From Mangrovibacterium diazotrophicum (GTDB taxonomy: Bacteria > Bacteroidota > Bacteroidia > Bacteroidales > Prolixibacteraceae): a stretch of DNA of 64,000 nt. The notes below the pieces were generated by a model. It searched no databases. It was given only the letters and a program-made list of their open reading frames with translations, and was not told the DNA's origin. Position numbers and translations under genes: made by a program. Shown here piece after piece: positions 17,841 through 27,610 of the stretch; the stretch's first letter is position 1, and each line of letters opens with the position of its first letter. The stretch lies in the NCBI RefSeq assembly GCF_003610535.1, contig NZ_RAPN01000003.1:1-64000 (forward strand), in the 5' to 3' direction.

Positions 17841-20141
17841 TTAGACGTGGACGAGTTTCGTTTCTTCGGATTCGTTCGTAAAAATAGCATCGAGTACCGC
17901 AATGGTTGCCATGTTTACAATCTCGCGAACCGAGCTTTCCATCGGCAATACGTGCACTGGTTTGTCAATTCCCAGCAGGATTGGCCCAATAATTTCGTAG
18001 CCAGAAAGTTCGTGCAACAACTTGTGGGTAATGTTGGCCGTTTCGTGGCTAGGGAAGATCAAAGTGTTGACATTCTTCTCGCCCCATTTGGCAAACGGGA
18101 ACTTCTCAGTCCGTAGCTTTTTATTCAGTGCAAAATTGGCCTGAATTTCTCCGTCGACAATGATCTCCGGATTTTCCTCGTGCAACATTTCCACCGCTTT
18201 GCGCGGAACAGCAGGATCTCCTTTGGGCACCGATCCAAAGTTGGAGTGCGACAACAGGGCTATCACCGGTTCAATGTTGAAACGGCGCACGGTGCGGTTG
18301 ATCAACAAGGTAATTGCTTTCAATGCCTCGGCGTCCGGATTCGGGTTAATGATGGTTGTATCAGCGAGGAAAATAGGCCCGCGTTTGGTCATCACCATGT
18401 ACATGCCGGCAATGTGCTTGCCGGGGTTGTTAGTTCCAATAATCTGTTTAATCGGGCGTACGGTATCTGAATACTTGGTCGCGTAGCCGGAAACAAACGC
18501 ATCGGCGTCGCCCATTTCCACCATCATAATACCGAAGTACTCGTTGGCGTGCATCATGCGACGCGCTTCCGGCAGTGTTACCCCTTTACGCTGGCGTTTC
18601 TCGAACAATGCTTGTGCATATTTTTCGCGCAAAGCAGTTCCTTCTTCACTGTAGAATTCGAGAATTGTAGCGCCTTCAATTTCAATTTTGTTTTCGGCGG
18701 CTATTTGCAGGATTCGAGAGCGGTTACCCAATAAAATAGGAGTAGCAATCCCTTCCTGCAGTATTGATTGTGCAGCTTGCAATACGTTCAATCGGGTACC
18801 TTCAGCCAGAACCAGGCGTTTCCCGGAGTTTTTGATCCGGTCGCGGATGGTGCGGATCAGTGAGTTGTCGTGTCCGAGTCGGCGATCCAATTCGTCACGA
18901 TAAGCATCCCAGTCGACCATCGTTTTGCGGGCAACGCCCGAGTCAACGGCTGCTTTGGCAACGGCTGCCGAGATGGTCGAAATCAAACGTGGATCGAGTG
19001 GTTTTGGGATCAGGTATTCGCGGCCGAAACTAATCGTATTTTGGTTGTAGGCTGTTGAAACGATTTCGGGAACGGGCTCTTTAGCCAACGATGCCAGTGC
19101 TTTTACAGCGGCAATCTTCATTTCTTCGTTGATGGCTTTGGCACGAACATCCAAAGCGCCGCGGAAAATGTAAGGGAATCCCAAAACGTTGTTCACCTGG
19201 TTGGGATAATCACTCCTGCCGGTACCGAAAATAATGTCGGGACGCGAAGCCATCGCTATGTCATAGGCTATTTCCGGATTTGGGTTTGCCAGTGCGAATA
19301 CAATGGGCGTTTCATTCATGGATTGTACCATCTCTGCAGTTACAGAGTCGGCGACAGACAAACCAAGGAACATATCGGCACCACACATGGCTTCTGCCAA
19401 AGTATGAACATCGCGGCTGGTAGCAAATTCGCGCTTCATCTTGTTCAAATCGGTGCGCGATTCATGGATTGCACCTTTCGAGTCGCACATCACCAGGTTT
19501 TCACGTTTCACTCCCAACGAAAAGTAGAGTCTGGAACAGGCCATGGCCGATGCACCGGCACCGTTCACTACGACTTTTACTTCGTCAATCTTTTTACCGG
19601 TTATTTCCAGCGCATTTAAAAATGCAGCCGAAGAAATGATGGCTGTTCCATGCTGGTCGTCGTGCATTACCGGAATATCCAGCTCTGCTTTCAGGCGCTC
19701 TTCAATTTCGAAACACTCCGGCGCTTTAATGTCTTCGAGGTTGATACCGCCGAAAGTTGGCGCGATGATCTTAACGGTTTGAATGAATTTTTCAACGTCC
19801 TCGGTATCGAGCTCAACGTCGAAAACGTCGATGTCGGCAAACGTTTTAAACAGAAGGCCTTTTCCTTCCATTACGGGTTTTCCGGCCAGGGCACCGATGT
19901 TGCCCAATCCGAGCACGGCTGTTCCGTTCGAAATTACGCCAACGAGGTTTCCCTTGGCGGTGTAATTGTAGGCATCTTCCGGATTCTTTTCAATCTCTAA
20001 ACAGGGAGCGGCTACTCCCGGGCTGTATGCTAGTGAAAGGTCTCTTTGTGTACTGTATGGTTTGGTGGGTACAACTTCAATCTTTCCCGGTCTGCCTTGC
20101 GTGTGGTAGAGCAAAGCATCTTTCTTTAGTTGATCTGGCAT
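17841..20141 (-). CDS. maeB: NADP-type malic enzyme with phosphotransacetylase-like domain
   Basis: The 766-residue protein follows the MaeB layout. An N-terminal malic enzyme (about 1-420) oxidatively decarboxylates malate to pyruvate, and a phosphate acetyltransferase-like domain (about 435-755) is fused to it. The malic part shows YSPGVAAPC near residue 38, the metal-site stretch HDDQHGTA near 160 and the nucleotide-binding [10 protein letters not shown] near 190. In characterised MaeB proteins the C-terminal domain is regulatory and senses acetyl-CoA without strong transacetylase activity. Whether this copy is catalytic cannot be told by eye. The gene is monocistronic with a strong terminator. 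Confidence 0.95.
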   Translation of the reverse strand: MPDQLKKDALLYHTQGRPGKIEVVPTKPYSTQRDLSLAYSPGVAAPCLEIEKNPEDAYNYTAKGNLVGVISNGTAVLGLGNIGALAGKPVMEGKGLLFKTFADIDVFDVELDTEDVEKFIQTVKIIAPTFGGINLEDIKAPECFEIEERLKAELDIPVMHDDQHGTAIISSAAFLNALEITGKKIDEVKVVVNGAGASAMACSRLYFSLGVKRENLVMCDSKGAIHESRTDLNKMKREFATSRDVHTLAEAMCGADMFLGLSVADSVTAEMVQSMNETPIVFALANPNPEIAYDIAMASRPDIIFGTGRSDYPNQVNNVLGFPYIFRGALDVRAKAINEEMKIAAVKALASLAKEPVPEIVSTAYNQNTISFGREYLIPKPLDPRLISTISAAVAKAAVDSGVARKTMVDWDAYRDELDRRLGHDNSLIRTIRDRIKNSGKRLVLAEGTRLNVLQAAQSILQEGIATPILLGNRSRILQIAAENKIEIEGATILEFYSEEGTALREKYAQALFEKRQRKGVTLPEARRMMHANEYFGIMMVEMGDADAFVSGYATKYSDTVRPIKQIIGTNNPGKHIAGMYMVMTKRGPIFLADTTIINPNPDAEALKAITLLINRTVRRFNIEPVIALLSHSNFGSVPKGDPAVPRKAVEMLHEENPEIIVDGEIQANFALNKKLRTEKFPFAKWGEKNVNTLIFPSHETANITHKLLHELSGYEIIGPILLGIDKPVHVLPMESSVREIVNMATIAVLDAIFTNESEETKLVHV

Positions 20142-20408
20142 AGTTCTATGTGAATTGTTTAATCATGTAAAGTTAGCTTATTCTCTGTAATTGATATTTG
20201 AAATCAAATGGGTTGTTTAGTTAATCGGTGGAAAATGAGATTGTTGAGTTCGGTGCTTTAAGGGGAGTTTAAGAAAGCTTAATGTAGGGCTAATTTTGGC
20301 TGTGGTGGGTTTTCGTTGAAGGCCGAAATAATTGGGATGCGCGGTTGATTTGTACTACTTTTACCGGACTAATTTCTGACTGGATGAAGTCTAATAAATT
20401 TGGAATTG

Positions 20409-21059
20409 ATGAAGTTTAAAGCTGTAATTTTTGATCTGGACGGTACACTGCTGGATACCTTGGACGATTTGGCAGATGCGGTAAATGTGGTGATGGCGAA
20501 ATATGGTTTTCCAAAACACGATCGAGCGGCGGTTCGTTCGTTTGTCGGATCCGGACTTCGTTCGTTGATGCAGCGGTCGCTTCCGGAGAATGAGCGCACC
20601 GAAGAAATGATTGATCGGTGTTTTGCGGAGATGATGGTTGTTTACCGGGAAAATTACAAAGACAAAACGGTGCCTTACGATGGAATATTGGAACTGTTGA
20701 ACTGGATGTCCGACCAAAATCTGCCGATGGCTGTTTTTTCGAATAAAGCTGACGCGTTGACCAAAGGATTGGTTGAAGATAAACTTCACTATAATTTTGC
20801 CGCGGTGAGAGGAATGACTACCGAAGAATTAAAGAAACCGAATCCGACCATTGCGTTGGAGATTGCCAAAACAATGGGGATGAAACCGGAAGAATGTCTT
20901 TACGTGGGCGATAGTGATACCGATATGAAAACGGCGAACAATGCCGGGATGTACGCGCTGGGCGTCACCTGGGGATTTCGCGATCGGGATGACTTGATTA
21001 AGTCGGGAGCGAAGAAGCTGGTGGATGAACCGATGGAAATGATTGCTCTTTTCCAATAA
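20409..21059 (+). CDS. HAD-superfamily phosphatase, phosphoglycolate phosphatase-like
   Basis: The 216-residue cytoplasmic protein has the HAD motifs in order: FDLDGTLLDT with nucleophile D9 and general acid D11, FSNKAD near residue 113, a lysine in LKKPNP near 141, and VGDSDTDMKTA near 166. A helical cap between motifs I and II (about residues 16-85) makes it a class I HAD of the Gph/PGPase type, which typically removes phosphate from 2-phosphoglycolate or a similar small sugar phosphate. The substrate is inferred from family only. ATG 20409 is preferred over TTG 20400 because it places motif I at the usual distance. Confidence 0.85.
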   Translation: MKFKAVIFDLDGTLLDTLDDLADAVNVVMAKYGFPKHDRAAVRSFVGSGLRSLMQRSLPENERTEEMIDRCFAEMMVVYRENYKDKTVPYDGILELLNWMSDQNLPMAVFSNKADALTKGLVEDKLHYNFAAVRGMTTEELKKPNPTIALEIAKTMGMKPEECLYVGDSDTDMKTANNAGMYALGVTWGFRDRDDLIKSGAKKLVDEPMEMIALFQ

Positions 21060-21094
21060 AAAAAATCCTTTGCACCACTCCGGTACAAAGGATT
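21057..21094 (-). terminator. Terminator of the flavoprotein gene (probably bidirectional)
   Basis: AATCCTTTGCACC (about 21064-21076) pairs with GGTACAAAGGATT (about 21082-21094) with one mismatch. The A-run on its left gives a T-run on the minus strand. Confidence 0.7.
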
Positions 21095-21125
21095 CTCGTA
21101 AATATGAAATTGTTCAGCAATGGAA

Positions 21126-21638
21126 TCAGGCTAAAATAGCGCTGCTATATTCTTTTGCGTTGGTTTTGATGGTTTCTTCAGCAAGACCATGGCTTGCGCC
21201 ATAAATACGGTGTGTTGGCAATACGTCGCATCCGCAGAATTTGAAGCTAATAGCCATTGGTTGGAGTAGGTCGTCCAAGGATACGCCGCCTTCGTAAGCT
21301 TCTTTGTTTCCGCCGGTCGAAGCAGCCATGCGAATTTTCTTTCCTTTCATATTGTCGCCGCCCGGACCGAAAGCCCAGCCATAAGCCAAAACTTCGTCTA
21401 TGTATTTTTTCAGCGCGAAAGGAACATTGAACCAGTGAATCGGGAATTGGAAAATAATTTCGTCGTATTTCGACAACAAAGCTTGTTCGGCTTCAACGTC
21501 GAATTTCAAATCAGGGTATTTTTCGTACAGCGAGTGTACTTTTACATCTTCTCCGAGGCTTGACAATTCCTCTACCCACAAACGGTTGACTAGTGATTGG
21601 TTGATGTTAGGATGTGTTACAACAACTAACTTTGACAT
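21126..21638 (-). CDS. NAD(P)H-dependent flavin oxidoreductase (quinone reductase family)
   Basis: The 170-residue protein has the flavodoxin-like fold of the KefF/YwrO/MdaB group. VVVTHPNINQSLVNRLW forms the first strand and FMN phosphate loop, FQFPIHWFNVPFALKKYIDEV near residue 64 holds the conserved PxxW...P flavin contact, and AYGWAFGPGG and AASTGG follow. Such enzymes reduce quinones or other electrophiles by two electrons with NAD(P)H and are often induced by oxidative or electrophile stress. The physiological substrate is unknown. No KefC-type potassium channel gene is adjacent, so an ancillary KefF role is not supported. Confidence 0.85.
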   Translation of the reverse strand: MSKLVVVTHPNINQSLVNRLWVEELSSLGEDVKVHSLYEKYPDLKFDVEAEQALLSKYDEIIFQFPIHWFNVPFALKKYIDEVLAYGWAFGPGGDNMKGKKIRMAASTGGNKEAYEGGVSLDDLLQPMAISFKFCGCDVLPTHRIYGASHGLAEETIKTNAKEYSSAILA

Positions 21639-21969
21639 ATCAATAAAAATTTAGATTTTCTACTGCGAAGTTAGAGTTGGGGATGTTTTTATCCTTATCA
21701 ATTTGCACGGATGCTTATCAGACCAGTAATTTTTACATTAGATGATAGAGTATTTTCTTACCGGTTTCAAAATATTGGATAGCTCTTCCTTGTGATGTTC
21801 TATTTAGATGCTGAACGGGTGTATTCGTTATTAGAGCAATGTAGCCAAGAAACTATCTCCTTTATTCCGTGAAGTAAAAAGGTCAATAGTGTATATTTTA
21901 TGTTTTGTTTTTCTGATTTGGAGTTTTATATTTGTTTAATATAAAAAACTAATTATTGACTACCGAGGT
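21639..21969. other. Intergenic stretch between divergent genes
   Basis: The 331-base gap is A+T-rich and holds the plus-strand promoter listed at 21904. I see no other structure or reading frame. Confidence 0.5.
21904..21934 (+). promoter_or_regulatory. Consensus Bacteroidota promoter of the LamG lipoprotein gene
   Basis: TTTG at 21904-21907 and TATATTTG at 21927-21934 are separated by 19 bases, an excellent match to the TTTG-N19-TAnnTTTG form. It ends 35 bases before the ATG at 21970. Confidence 0.75.
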
Positions 21970-23076
21970 ATGAAGAAAAGTTTAATCTGGTTTGCAGCCC
22001 TTTTTGCTATTGTTGGGCATTCATGTAAAAAGGTGAATTGTCCAGCGGCGCCTAAGACAATGGATCAAGTGTTTTTTATTGATGAAAATAGCGAAACAGG
22101 TACCCTTGTGGGTCAGGTTTTAGCCTTTGACGAGGAGGATAGTAAACCATTAACATATAGTTTGGTTAGCGGTAATGAAAATGATGCATTTTCCATTTCT
22201 GAAGATGATGGATTATTGACAATTCAAAATGAAGATGCAATTGATTTTGAAACGAATCCTGTCTTCAACTTGATCGTTGAAGTAAGAAATTCAGCGGACA
22301 AATCAACTCAAACAAATGTTACTGTCAACCTTAATAATATTGATATCCCGACTAATGGCATGATTCTCTATTACCCTTTCGATGGGGACGTTATGGATTA
22401 TAGCGATAGCCAGAATAATGGAATAGACTTCACTGACGGGAATTACGTTCAGGGAATGCGATCTGAGGCTTTGAACTTTAACGGGAGTACGGATTATATT
22501 GAGCTTGAGAATACATTGAATTCAATTAATGGATTGAGTTTTTCATTTTGGATGTATAGTAGGGGATCTGATGGCATTGAAAATAATGGCACAATTGTAG
22601 CCAAATACAATATGTCAAATGGAGGGAGTCGATGTTTTATGCTGAATTCATTTGGAAATACAGATGAGACTAGAACTGACAATAATATTTCGATTACATT
22701 TTATAAATATGGTTATACATATGCCTATCATGACAAATTGAAATCATATATGGAACAGGCAGATATTCAGAATGAATTGAATCCGGCTACATACGATTTG
22801 GTAAATCCCCTTCGTATCGAACTACAACAATGGACTCACTGCCTGATAAATGTAACCGAAACCTCGATAGAGTGCTGGCTCGACGGCGTATTGTGTACAA
22901 AAAAACAACGGGAATATAGTAATTATTTTAGTGATGAAACGGAACCCGTGTATATAGGTAATATCATTTCAGGAGGAGCTGGCTCTAATAATCATTTTAA
23001 TGGTATACTGGACGAATTAAGAGTATATAACCGCGGTTTAACCGAAGATGAGATCAAGACGTTGTATAAAGAATAG
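21970..23076 (+). CDS. Probable lipoprotein with cadherin-like and LamG domains
   Basis: The 368-residue protein starts with a short hydrophobic signal and a cysteine at residue 19 (VGHSC), followed by KK. The lipobox is imperfect but lipid attachment is likely. A cadherin-type repeat covers about residues 33-130, with FFIDENSETGTLVGQV and DAFSISEDDGLLTI resembling calcium-dependent cadherin sandwiches. The rest (about 135-368) is a concanavalin A-like LamG module with YYPFDGDVMDYS, LNFNGSTDYIEL and the closing LDELRVYNRGLTEDEI. Such proteins bind glycans or proteins at the cell surface. No PUL or enzyme partner lies nearby. The gene is A+T-richer than its neighbours. Confidence 0.8.
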   Translation: MKKSLIWFAALFAIVGHSCKKVNCPAAPKTMDQVFFIDENSETGTLVGQVLAFDEEDSKPLTYSLVSGNENDAFSISEDDGLLTIQNEDAIDFETNPVFNLIVEVRNSADKSTQTNVTVNLNNIDIPTNGMILYYPFDGDVMDYSDSQNNGIDFTDGNYVQGMRSEALNFNGSTDYIELENTLNSINGLSFSFWMYSRGSDGIENNGTIVAKYNMSNGGSRCFMLNSFGNTDETRTDNNISITFYKYGYTYAYHDKLKSYMEQADIQNELNPATYDLVNPLRIELQQWTHCLINVTETSIECWLDGVLCTKKQREYSNYFSDETEPVYIGNIISGGAGSNNHFNGILDELRVYNRGLTEDEIKTLYKE

Positions 23077-23135
23077 TGAGCTGTCAAATAATATTTCAGC
23101 GAAATTGGTTTAAAGTATAAAACTTAATCTGCTTA

Positions 23136-23996
23136 TCAAACTCCGTATTTTTCACGGTAGGCGGCAGGAGTCATGCCTTCATGAGATTTGAAGTAGCGTG
23201 TGAAATTTGACGGAGCGGAAAACTCGTATTTATAGCTTATTTCAGCAACCGATAAATTGGTGTTCAGTAGGTCTGTTTTAATAGCCTGTATCAGTTCCTC
23301 GCGAATTAGCTGGTGCGCTTGTTTGCCAAACACTTTCACCGAAAGTTCGTTCATGCGGTTACGTGGCATTTTCATCATTTCGGCGTAGGCTTGTACCGTT
23401 TGCTTGTTGTGAATATGCTTCTTCAGAAGGTTTTTAAACTGGATGATTTCCGAGTTTCGGTAAAGGTTCGCATCCAGTTGGTGGTAGTCATTATAAAACC
23501 GGTTAAACTGAAGCAAAAGTTGGTAAAGGTACGAACGCAATAAGTAGATACTATCGACTTTGGAGTTCTCCAATTCCTCGCGCAAAGCCAGGATTCCGGG
23601 TAGAATCTGTTTTTTCTGTTCCTCGCTCATCGGTAAAACCGGCACGCGCAAGCTGCAGCTAAAGAAATGCAATCGGTGCAAAAAGGCATTGTCGTTGAGA
23701 AAAGTTTCGATAAACTCGCTCTCGAAGAAAACAAGAAAGGATTCCGGATCATAAGTAATGTCCCATTGACGATTGACGAGCGGGGGAAATAGCACAGCAG
23801 TTGGTCCGTTTAGTTCCAGTTTATTCCCGTCTGCAGTTAAAGCGCCGTTTACCTGGGTGAAAAAGAACAGCTCGTAAAAAGTAGTTGTGTGAGGTTCCCG
23901 AAGGGAAGGAGAGCGACGATCAATTTCTTTTATTCGTCTGCTATCGACCAATAATTCGGTGCTTCTTCTTGTCTTGTCGAAATTGATGATTTGCAT
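23136..23996 (-). CDS. AraC family transcriptional regulator
   Basis: The 286-residue protein has an N-terminal cupin-like ligand domain (about 1-140), a helical linker and a C-terminal double helix-turn-helix (about 185-286). The C-terminal signature VAEISYKYEFSAPSNFTRYFKSHEGMTPAAYR-type ending is clear, with GMTPAAYREKYG closing the protein. It is divergent from the TolC/MacAB-like operon, sharing a 270-base upstream region, so control of that operon in response to a small molecule is a reasonable inference. No operator could be assigned with confidence. Confidence 0.88.
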   Translation of the reverse strand: MQIINFDKTRRSTELLVDSRRIKEIDRRSPSLREPHTTTFYELFFFTQVNGALTADGNKLELNGPTAVLFPPLVNRQWDITYDPESFLVFFESEFIETFLNDNAFLHRLHFFSCSLRVPVLPMSEEQKKQILPGILALREELENSKVDSIYLLRSYLYQLLLQFNRFYNDYHQLDANLYRNSEIIQFKNLLKKHIHNKQTVQAYAEMMKMPRNRMNELSVKVFGKQAHQLIREELIQAIKTDLLNTNLSVAEISYKYEFSAPSNFTRYFKSHEGMTPAAYREKYGV

Positions 23997-24232
23997 ATTC
24001 TTCCTCTAAAAACTCTTCGACGCAATTGATGATTTGCTTCTGCAAAGATTGAATTTTTCAGTCAAATTCCCTGCTAAAATTAGCGCGAATACAGGGCTAA
24101 ATCACCTTCATTTCGGTCTTGAAATTCAAAATTATCGCTGAAAATTGCTTATTCGTCTACTTAAAATCGGGCAATCCGTCGGTGAAATCAGCCCAAACTT
24201 CGATCGCTTTTCATAAAGAATAGTGCGCCCGG

Positions 24233-24240
24233 TACATTTG
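24233..24240 (+). promoter_or_regulatory. Candidate -7 box of the efflux operon
   Basis: TACATTTG fits TAnnTTTG and lies 26 bases before the ATG at 24267. The -33 region (about 24206-24212) is only T-rich, consistent with a promoter that needs an activator such as the divergent AraC protein. Confidence 0.5.
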
Positions 24241-24266
24241 TTGGCAAATCATCAATGTACTGAAAA

Positions 24267-25604
24267 ATGAATCGAAGAAAACTTTTAATAGCAGGCATCT
24301 TGTGGTTCGGTTCCCTAATCGGGGTGCAGGCGCAGGATAAGCAGTGGACTTTGGAGGACTGCGTGAATTACGCCATGAGCCAAAACGTAAATGTGTTGCA
24401 GTCGCAGTTGACAACCCAAAACTCGGAACTGGATTTGGAGCAAAGCAAAGCGAATGTGCTTCCTTCGTTTACTGGTTCTGCAAGCACGAACTTCAGCTGG
24501 GATAAAGAGGTTTACACCGAATCGAACAATTTTGGTGACCGTAGCCGCAACAACACAACCAGCTTCTCGGTGAACGCCGGGATGACTATATTTAATGGTT
24601 TAAAGCTGAAAAACCAGATTAAACAGTCTCAGCTGAACCTGGAAAGTAACCAGTACAGTTCGGAAACGATCCAGGAAGCGCTGGAGCTGAGTGTTCTGAA
24701 CGCATACCTCGAAATTTTATATGCACAGGAAGCTTTGGATAACGCGCAGGAACAAATTGCTGCTACAGAGGAATCGCTGGCATTGGCGCAGGAACGCATG
24801 GATGTTGGTGTGATCTCCCGCTCAGATTATCTGCAAATTAAGTCGGAACTGGCATCGGAAAAGTTGACCGAAGCGAGCGCAAAAAGTACGCTTTCGATGA
24901 ATAAACTGACTTTGATGCAGTTGATGGAATTGCCGGTGACCACTGATTTCGAAGTTGAAACGCCCGATTTTACGAACCTTCTTGCTACTCAGGAAACACC
25001 GGTATCCGGAGATGTGTACCTGGAAGCGCTGGGGATTAAACCACAAATTAAACAAGCGGAAGCTGATGTGGAAAGCCAAAAGCTGAGCGAAAAAATTGCA
25101 AAAGCCAGTTTGATGCCAACCCTGTCATTATCATCCGGCTTGTCAACCGGTTGGTCCGACAATGTTTCGGGTTTCACTTACGGCGAACAGTTGAAAAATC
25201 AGTTTACACCAACGGTTGGTCTGAGTCTTTCGATCCCGATTTTTCAAAATAAACAAGGGAAAATCAGTGTAAAACAGGCGAAGATTGCAACCAGCCAAGC
25301 TGAGCTTACCCAAGTTGATACCCAAAACGAGTTGCGCAAAAATATTGAACAGGCTTGTCTGGATGTGGTAACCGCACAAACCCAGTACGAAGCGAGCGAA
25401 ATGCAGTACGAGTCGGCCAAAGAATCGTACGATGTTGCCGCCGAAAAATACCAGGAAGGATTGCTGAATTCAGTAGACTTTCTGACCGTGAAAACGACGA
25501 TGATAACCTCTGAAAGTGATTTCACTCAAGCAAAATACAACATGGTATTTAGCTCTAAGATTTTAGACTTCTACAAAGGAATTCCAATTAGTTTGACCAA
25601 ATAA
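24267..25604 (+). CDS. TolC family outer-membrane efflux protein
   Basis: The 445-residue protein has a signal peptide ending near residue 22 (VQAQ) and two tandem outer-membrane-efflux halves made of long coiled helices (about 95-210 and 300-415). Pieces such as WTLEDCVNYAMSQN at the mature N-terminus and SLSIPIFQNKQGK near residue 322 are typical. It should form the trimeric outer-membrane channel of the export machine whose adaptor, ATPase and permease are encoded by the next three genes. The adaptor gene starts 10 bases later. Confidence 0.92.
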   Translation: MNRRKLLIAGILWFGSLIGVQAQDKQWTLEDCVNYAMSQNVNVLQSQLTTQNSELDLEQSKANVLPSFTGSASTNFSWDKEVYTESNNFGDRSRNNTTSFSVNAGMTIFNGLKLKNQIKQSQLNLESNQYSSETIQEALELSVLNAYLEILYAQEALDNAQEQIAATEESLALAQERMDVGVISRSDYLQIKSELASEKLTEASAKSTLSMNKLTLMQLMELPVTTDFEVETPDFTNLLATQETPVSGDVYLEALGIKPQIKQAEADVESQKLSEKIAKASLMPTLSLSSGLSTGWSDNVSGFTYGEQLKNQFTPTVGLSLSIPIFQNKQGKISVKQAKIATSQAELTQVDTQNELRKNIEQACLDVVTAQTQYEASEMQYESAKESYDVAAEKYQEGLLNSVDFLTVKTTMITSESDFTQAKYNMVFSSKILDFYKGIPISLTK

Positions 25605-25614
25605 AAATTCAGTC

Positions 25615-26832
25615 ATGAAAAAAAAGTTGATATACACAATTATCGCTGTAGTCGTAGTCGCCATCGGGTTGCTCGCCTTTAAAATGTTCGGAACCAGCGA
25701 ACAGCCGATTACGATTAAAACGGAAAAGGTAGGCCGCTCAACCATAAGCAATACGGTAACGGCAACTGGTACTATCGAGGCAACACAGACCGTTGAGGTT
25801 GGTACCCAGGTTTCAGGTCGTATTGATAAAATTTACGTCGATTATAACTCAATCGTAAAAGAGGGACAGTTGATTGCTGTGCTCGACACCCAATCGCTGG
25901 CTTCGTCATTACACTCAGCAGTCGCTTCCTACAACAAAGCAAAAGCAGAGTACAACTATCAAAAATCGACTTACGAACGTTATCAAAAGTTGATTGATAA
26001 GAAATTGATTGCTCAGTCCGATTTTGATGAAGTGGTTTATAACTATGAATCTGCAAAAGCGTCGGTGAGCTCAGCAGAAGCGCAGTATAAAACAGCAAAA
26101 ACCAATCTGGACTACGCTTATATCTACTCGCCAATCGACGGAATCGTGTTGGAGCGCGATGTGGAGGAAGGTGAAACTGTAGCAGCAAGCTATTCAACAC
26201 CAACACTGTTTACCATTGCCAACGACCTGACTCAAATGGAGATTGAGGCTGATGTGGATGAAGCTGACATAGGCCAGGTGAAATTGGATCAACGGGTTGA
26301 ATTTACGGTAGACGCTTTCCCTGATAAAATTTTCGAAGGTTCGGTGAAGGAAATTCACTTGAATCCAACGGATGACGAATCGGTCGTGACTTACACTGTC
26401 GTAATTAACGCTCCAAACCCTGATAAAACATTGATGCCGGGAATGACAGCCAACGCCAACTTTTATGTAACCGAAAAAGTGAATGTTTTGTCGGTGCCTA
26501 ACCTGGCCGTTGAGTTTCAACCCAATGCTGAGCTAATGGCTAAATACCAGGAAGAGCACCCTGAAGTAACTGTGGAAATGCCTGCGCCGGGCGGCGACAT
26601 GAGCTCTAAAACAATGGTTTGGGTGAAAGATGGGAATAAGATTTATCCTCAGGAAGTAACTGTTGGTGAGACTGACGAAATCAACTATGAAATGTTGTCG
26701 GGCCCGAAAGAAGGATCAGACTTGATCGTTTCCATGGCTACGGTAAGCAGTGGCAGTAGTGATGCTGAGAGCAGCGAAGCCAGAAGCCCGTTCATGCCAA
26801 CTCCTCCGGGAGGAAACAAAAACAAAAAGTAA
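25615..26832 (+). CDS. MacA/HlyD-type periplasmic adaptor
   Basis: The 405-residue membrane fusion protein has an N-terminal anchor helix (about 6-24), then a barrel-sandwich hybrid. GTIEATQTVEVGTQVSGRI is the first lipoyl half near residue 50, and the second half near 180 contains YSPIDGIVLERDVEEGETV. A coiled-coil hairpin (about 100-170) and a membrane-proximal domain complete the MacA form. It links the ABC permease to the TolC channel. The tail is rich in serine, glycine and proline and is probably disordered. It belongs to one operon with flanking genes. Confidence 0.92.
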   Translation: MKKKLIYTIIAVVVVAIGLLAFKMFGTSEQPITIKTEKVGRSTISNTVTATGTIEATQTVEVGTQVSGRIDKIYVDYNSIVKEGQLIAVLDTQSLASSLHSAVASYNKAKAEYNYQKSTYERYQKLIDKKLIAQSDFDEVVYNYESAKASVSSAEAQYKTAKTNLDYAYIYSPIDGIVLERDVEEGETVAASYSTPTLFTIANDLTQMEIEADVDEADIGQVKLDQRVEFTVDAFPDKIFEGSVKEIHLNPTDDESVVTYTVVINAPNPDKTLMPGMTANANFYVTEKVNVLSVPNLAVEFQPNAELMAKYQEEHPEVTVEMPAPGGDMSSKTMVWVKDGNKIYPQEVTVGETDEINYEMLSGPKEGSDLIVSMATVSSGSSDAESSEARSPFMPTPPGGNKNKK

Positions 26833-26849
26833 ACAGGAAGGAATCTGTG

Positions 26850-27599
26850 ATGGGAAATAAAATTATACAAGTAAACGACCTGAAAAAGGATTTCCATGTT
26901 GGCGAAATCACCGTTCACGCTCTGAAGGGAATTAACCTGGAGATTGAAGAGGGCGAGTTTGTGGCCATCATGGGAACCAGCGGCTCCGGAAAGTCAACCA
27001 TGCTGAATATTCTGGGTTGTCTGGACAAACCTAGCTCGGGTATTTACAGCCTCGACGGGATCAGCATGGGAGAAATGAACAAGAACGAACTGGCCGGTTT
27101 GCGCAATCAGAAGCTCGGTTTCGTTTTCCAGTCGTACAATTTGCTTCCGCGAACAACTGCTTTGGAAAATGTGGAACTGCCGCTGTATTACAATGGCCAG
27201 GTAAAAGCCAAGGAACGTCGCGAAAGAGCAATGGCAGCTCTGGACGCTGTTGGTCTGGCGGACAGGATGCACCACATGCCCAACCAAATGTCGGGTGGGC
27301 AGCAGCAACGTGTAGCCATTGCGCGCTCGCTGGTTAACGATCCCCGCGTGATTTTGGCCGATGAAGCTACCGGTAACCTGGATACCAGAACTTCATACGA
27401 GATTATGGCTCTTTTTCAAAAGTTGAACGACGAAGGAAAGACCATCATTTTTGTAACGCACGAGAGTGATATTGCCCGATTTATGAAACGGAATGTGGTT
27501 TTTAAAGACGGGCGTATTGTGAAGGAAGAAATGGTTAAAGACCGCTTCAACGCCAGACAAATGCTGGCAGAGTTACCGGTTGACCAGGATGTCATTTAA
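26850..27599 (+). CDS. ABC transporter ATPase, MacB/LolD type
   Basis: The 249-residue ATPase has Walker [10 protein letters not shown] near residue 42, the signature [14 protein letters not shown] near 147, Walker B VILADEAT near 168 and a switch histidine in FVTHE near 203. It matches the MacB/YknY/LolD subgroup that powers type VII ABC (FtsX-fold) permeases. ATG 26850 is chosen over the adjoining GTG because AGGAAGGA lies a good distance upstream. In Escherichia coli MacB the ATPase and permease are one chain; here they are two adjacent genes. Confidence 0.93.
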   Translation: MGNKIIQVNDLKKDFHVGEITVHALKGINLEIEEGEFVAIMGTSGSGKSTMLNILGCLDKPSSGIYSLDGISMGEMNKNELAGLRNQKLGFVFQSYNLLPRTTALENVELPLYYNGQVKAKERRERAMAALDAVGLADRMHHMPNQMSGGQQQRVAIARSLVNDPRVILADEATGNLDTRTSYEIMALFQKLNDEGKTIIFVTHESDIARFMKRNVVFKDGRIVKEEMVKDRFNARQMLAELPVDQDVI

Positions 27600-27610
27600 A
27601 CGAAAAGAAA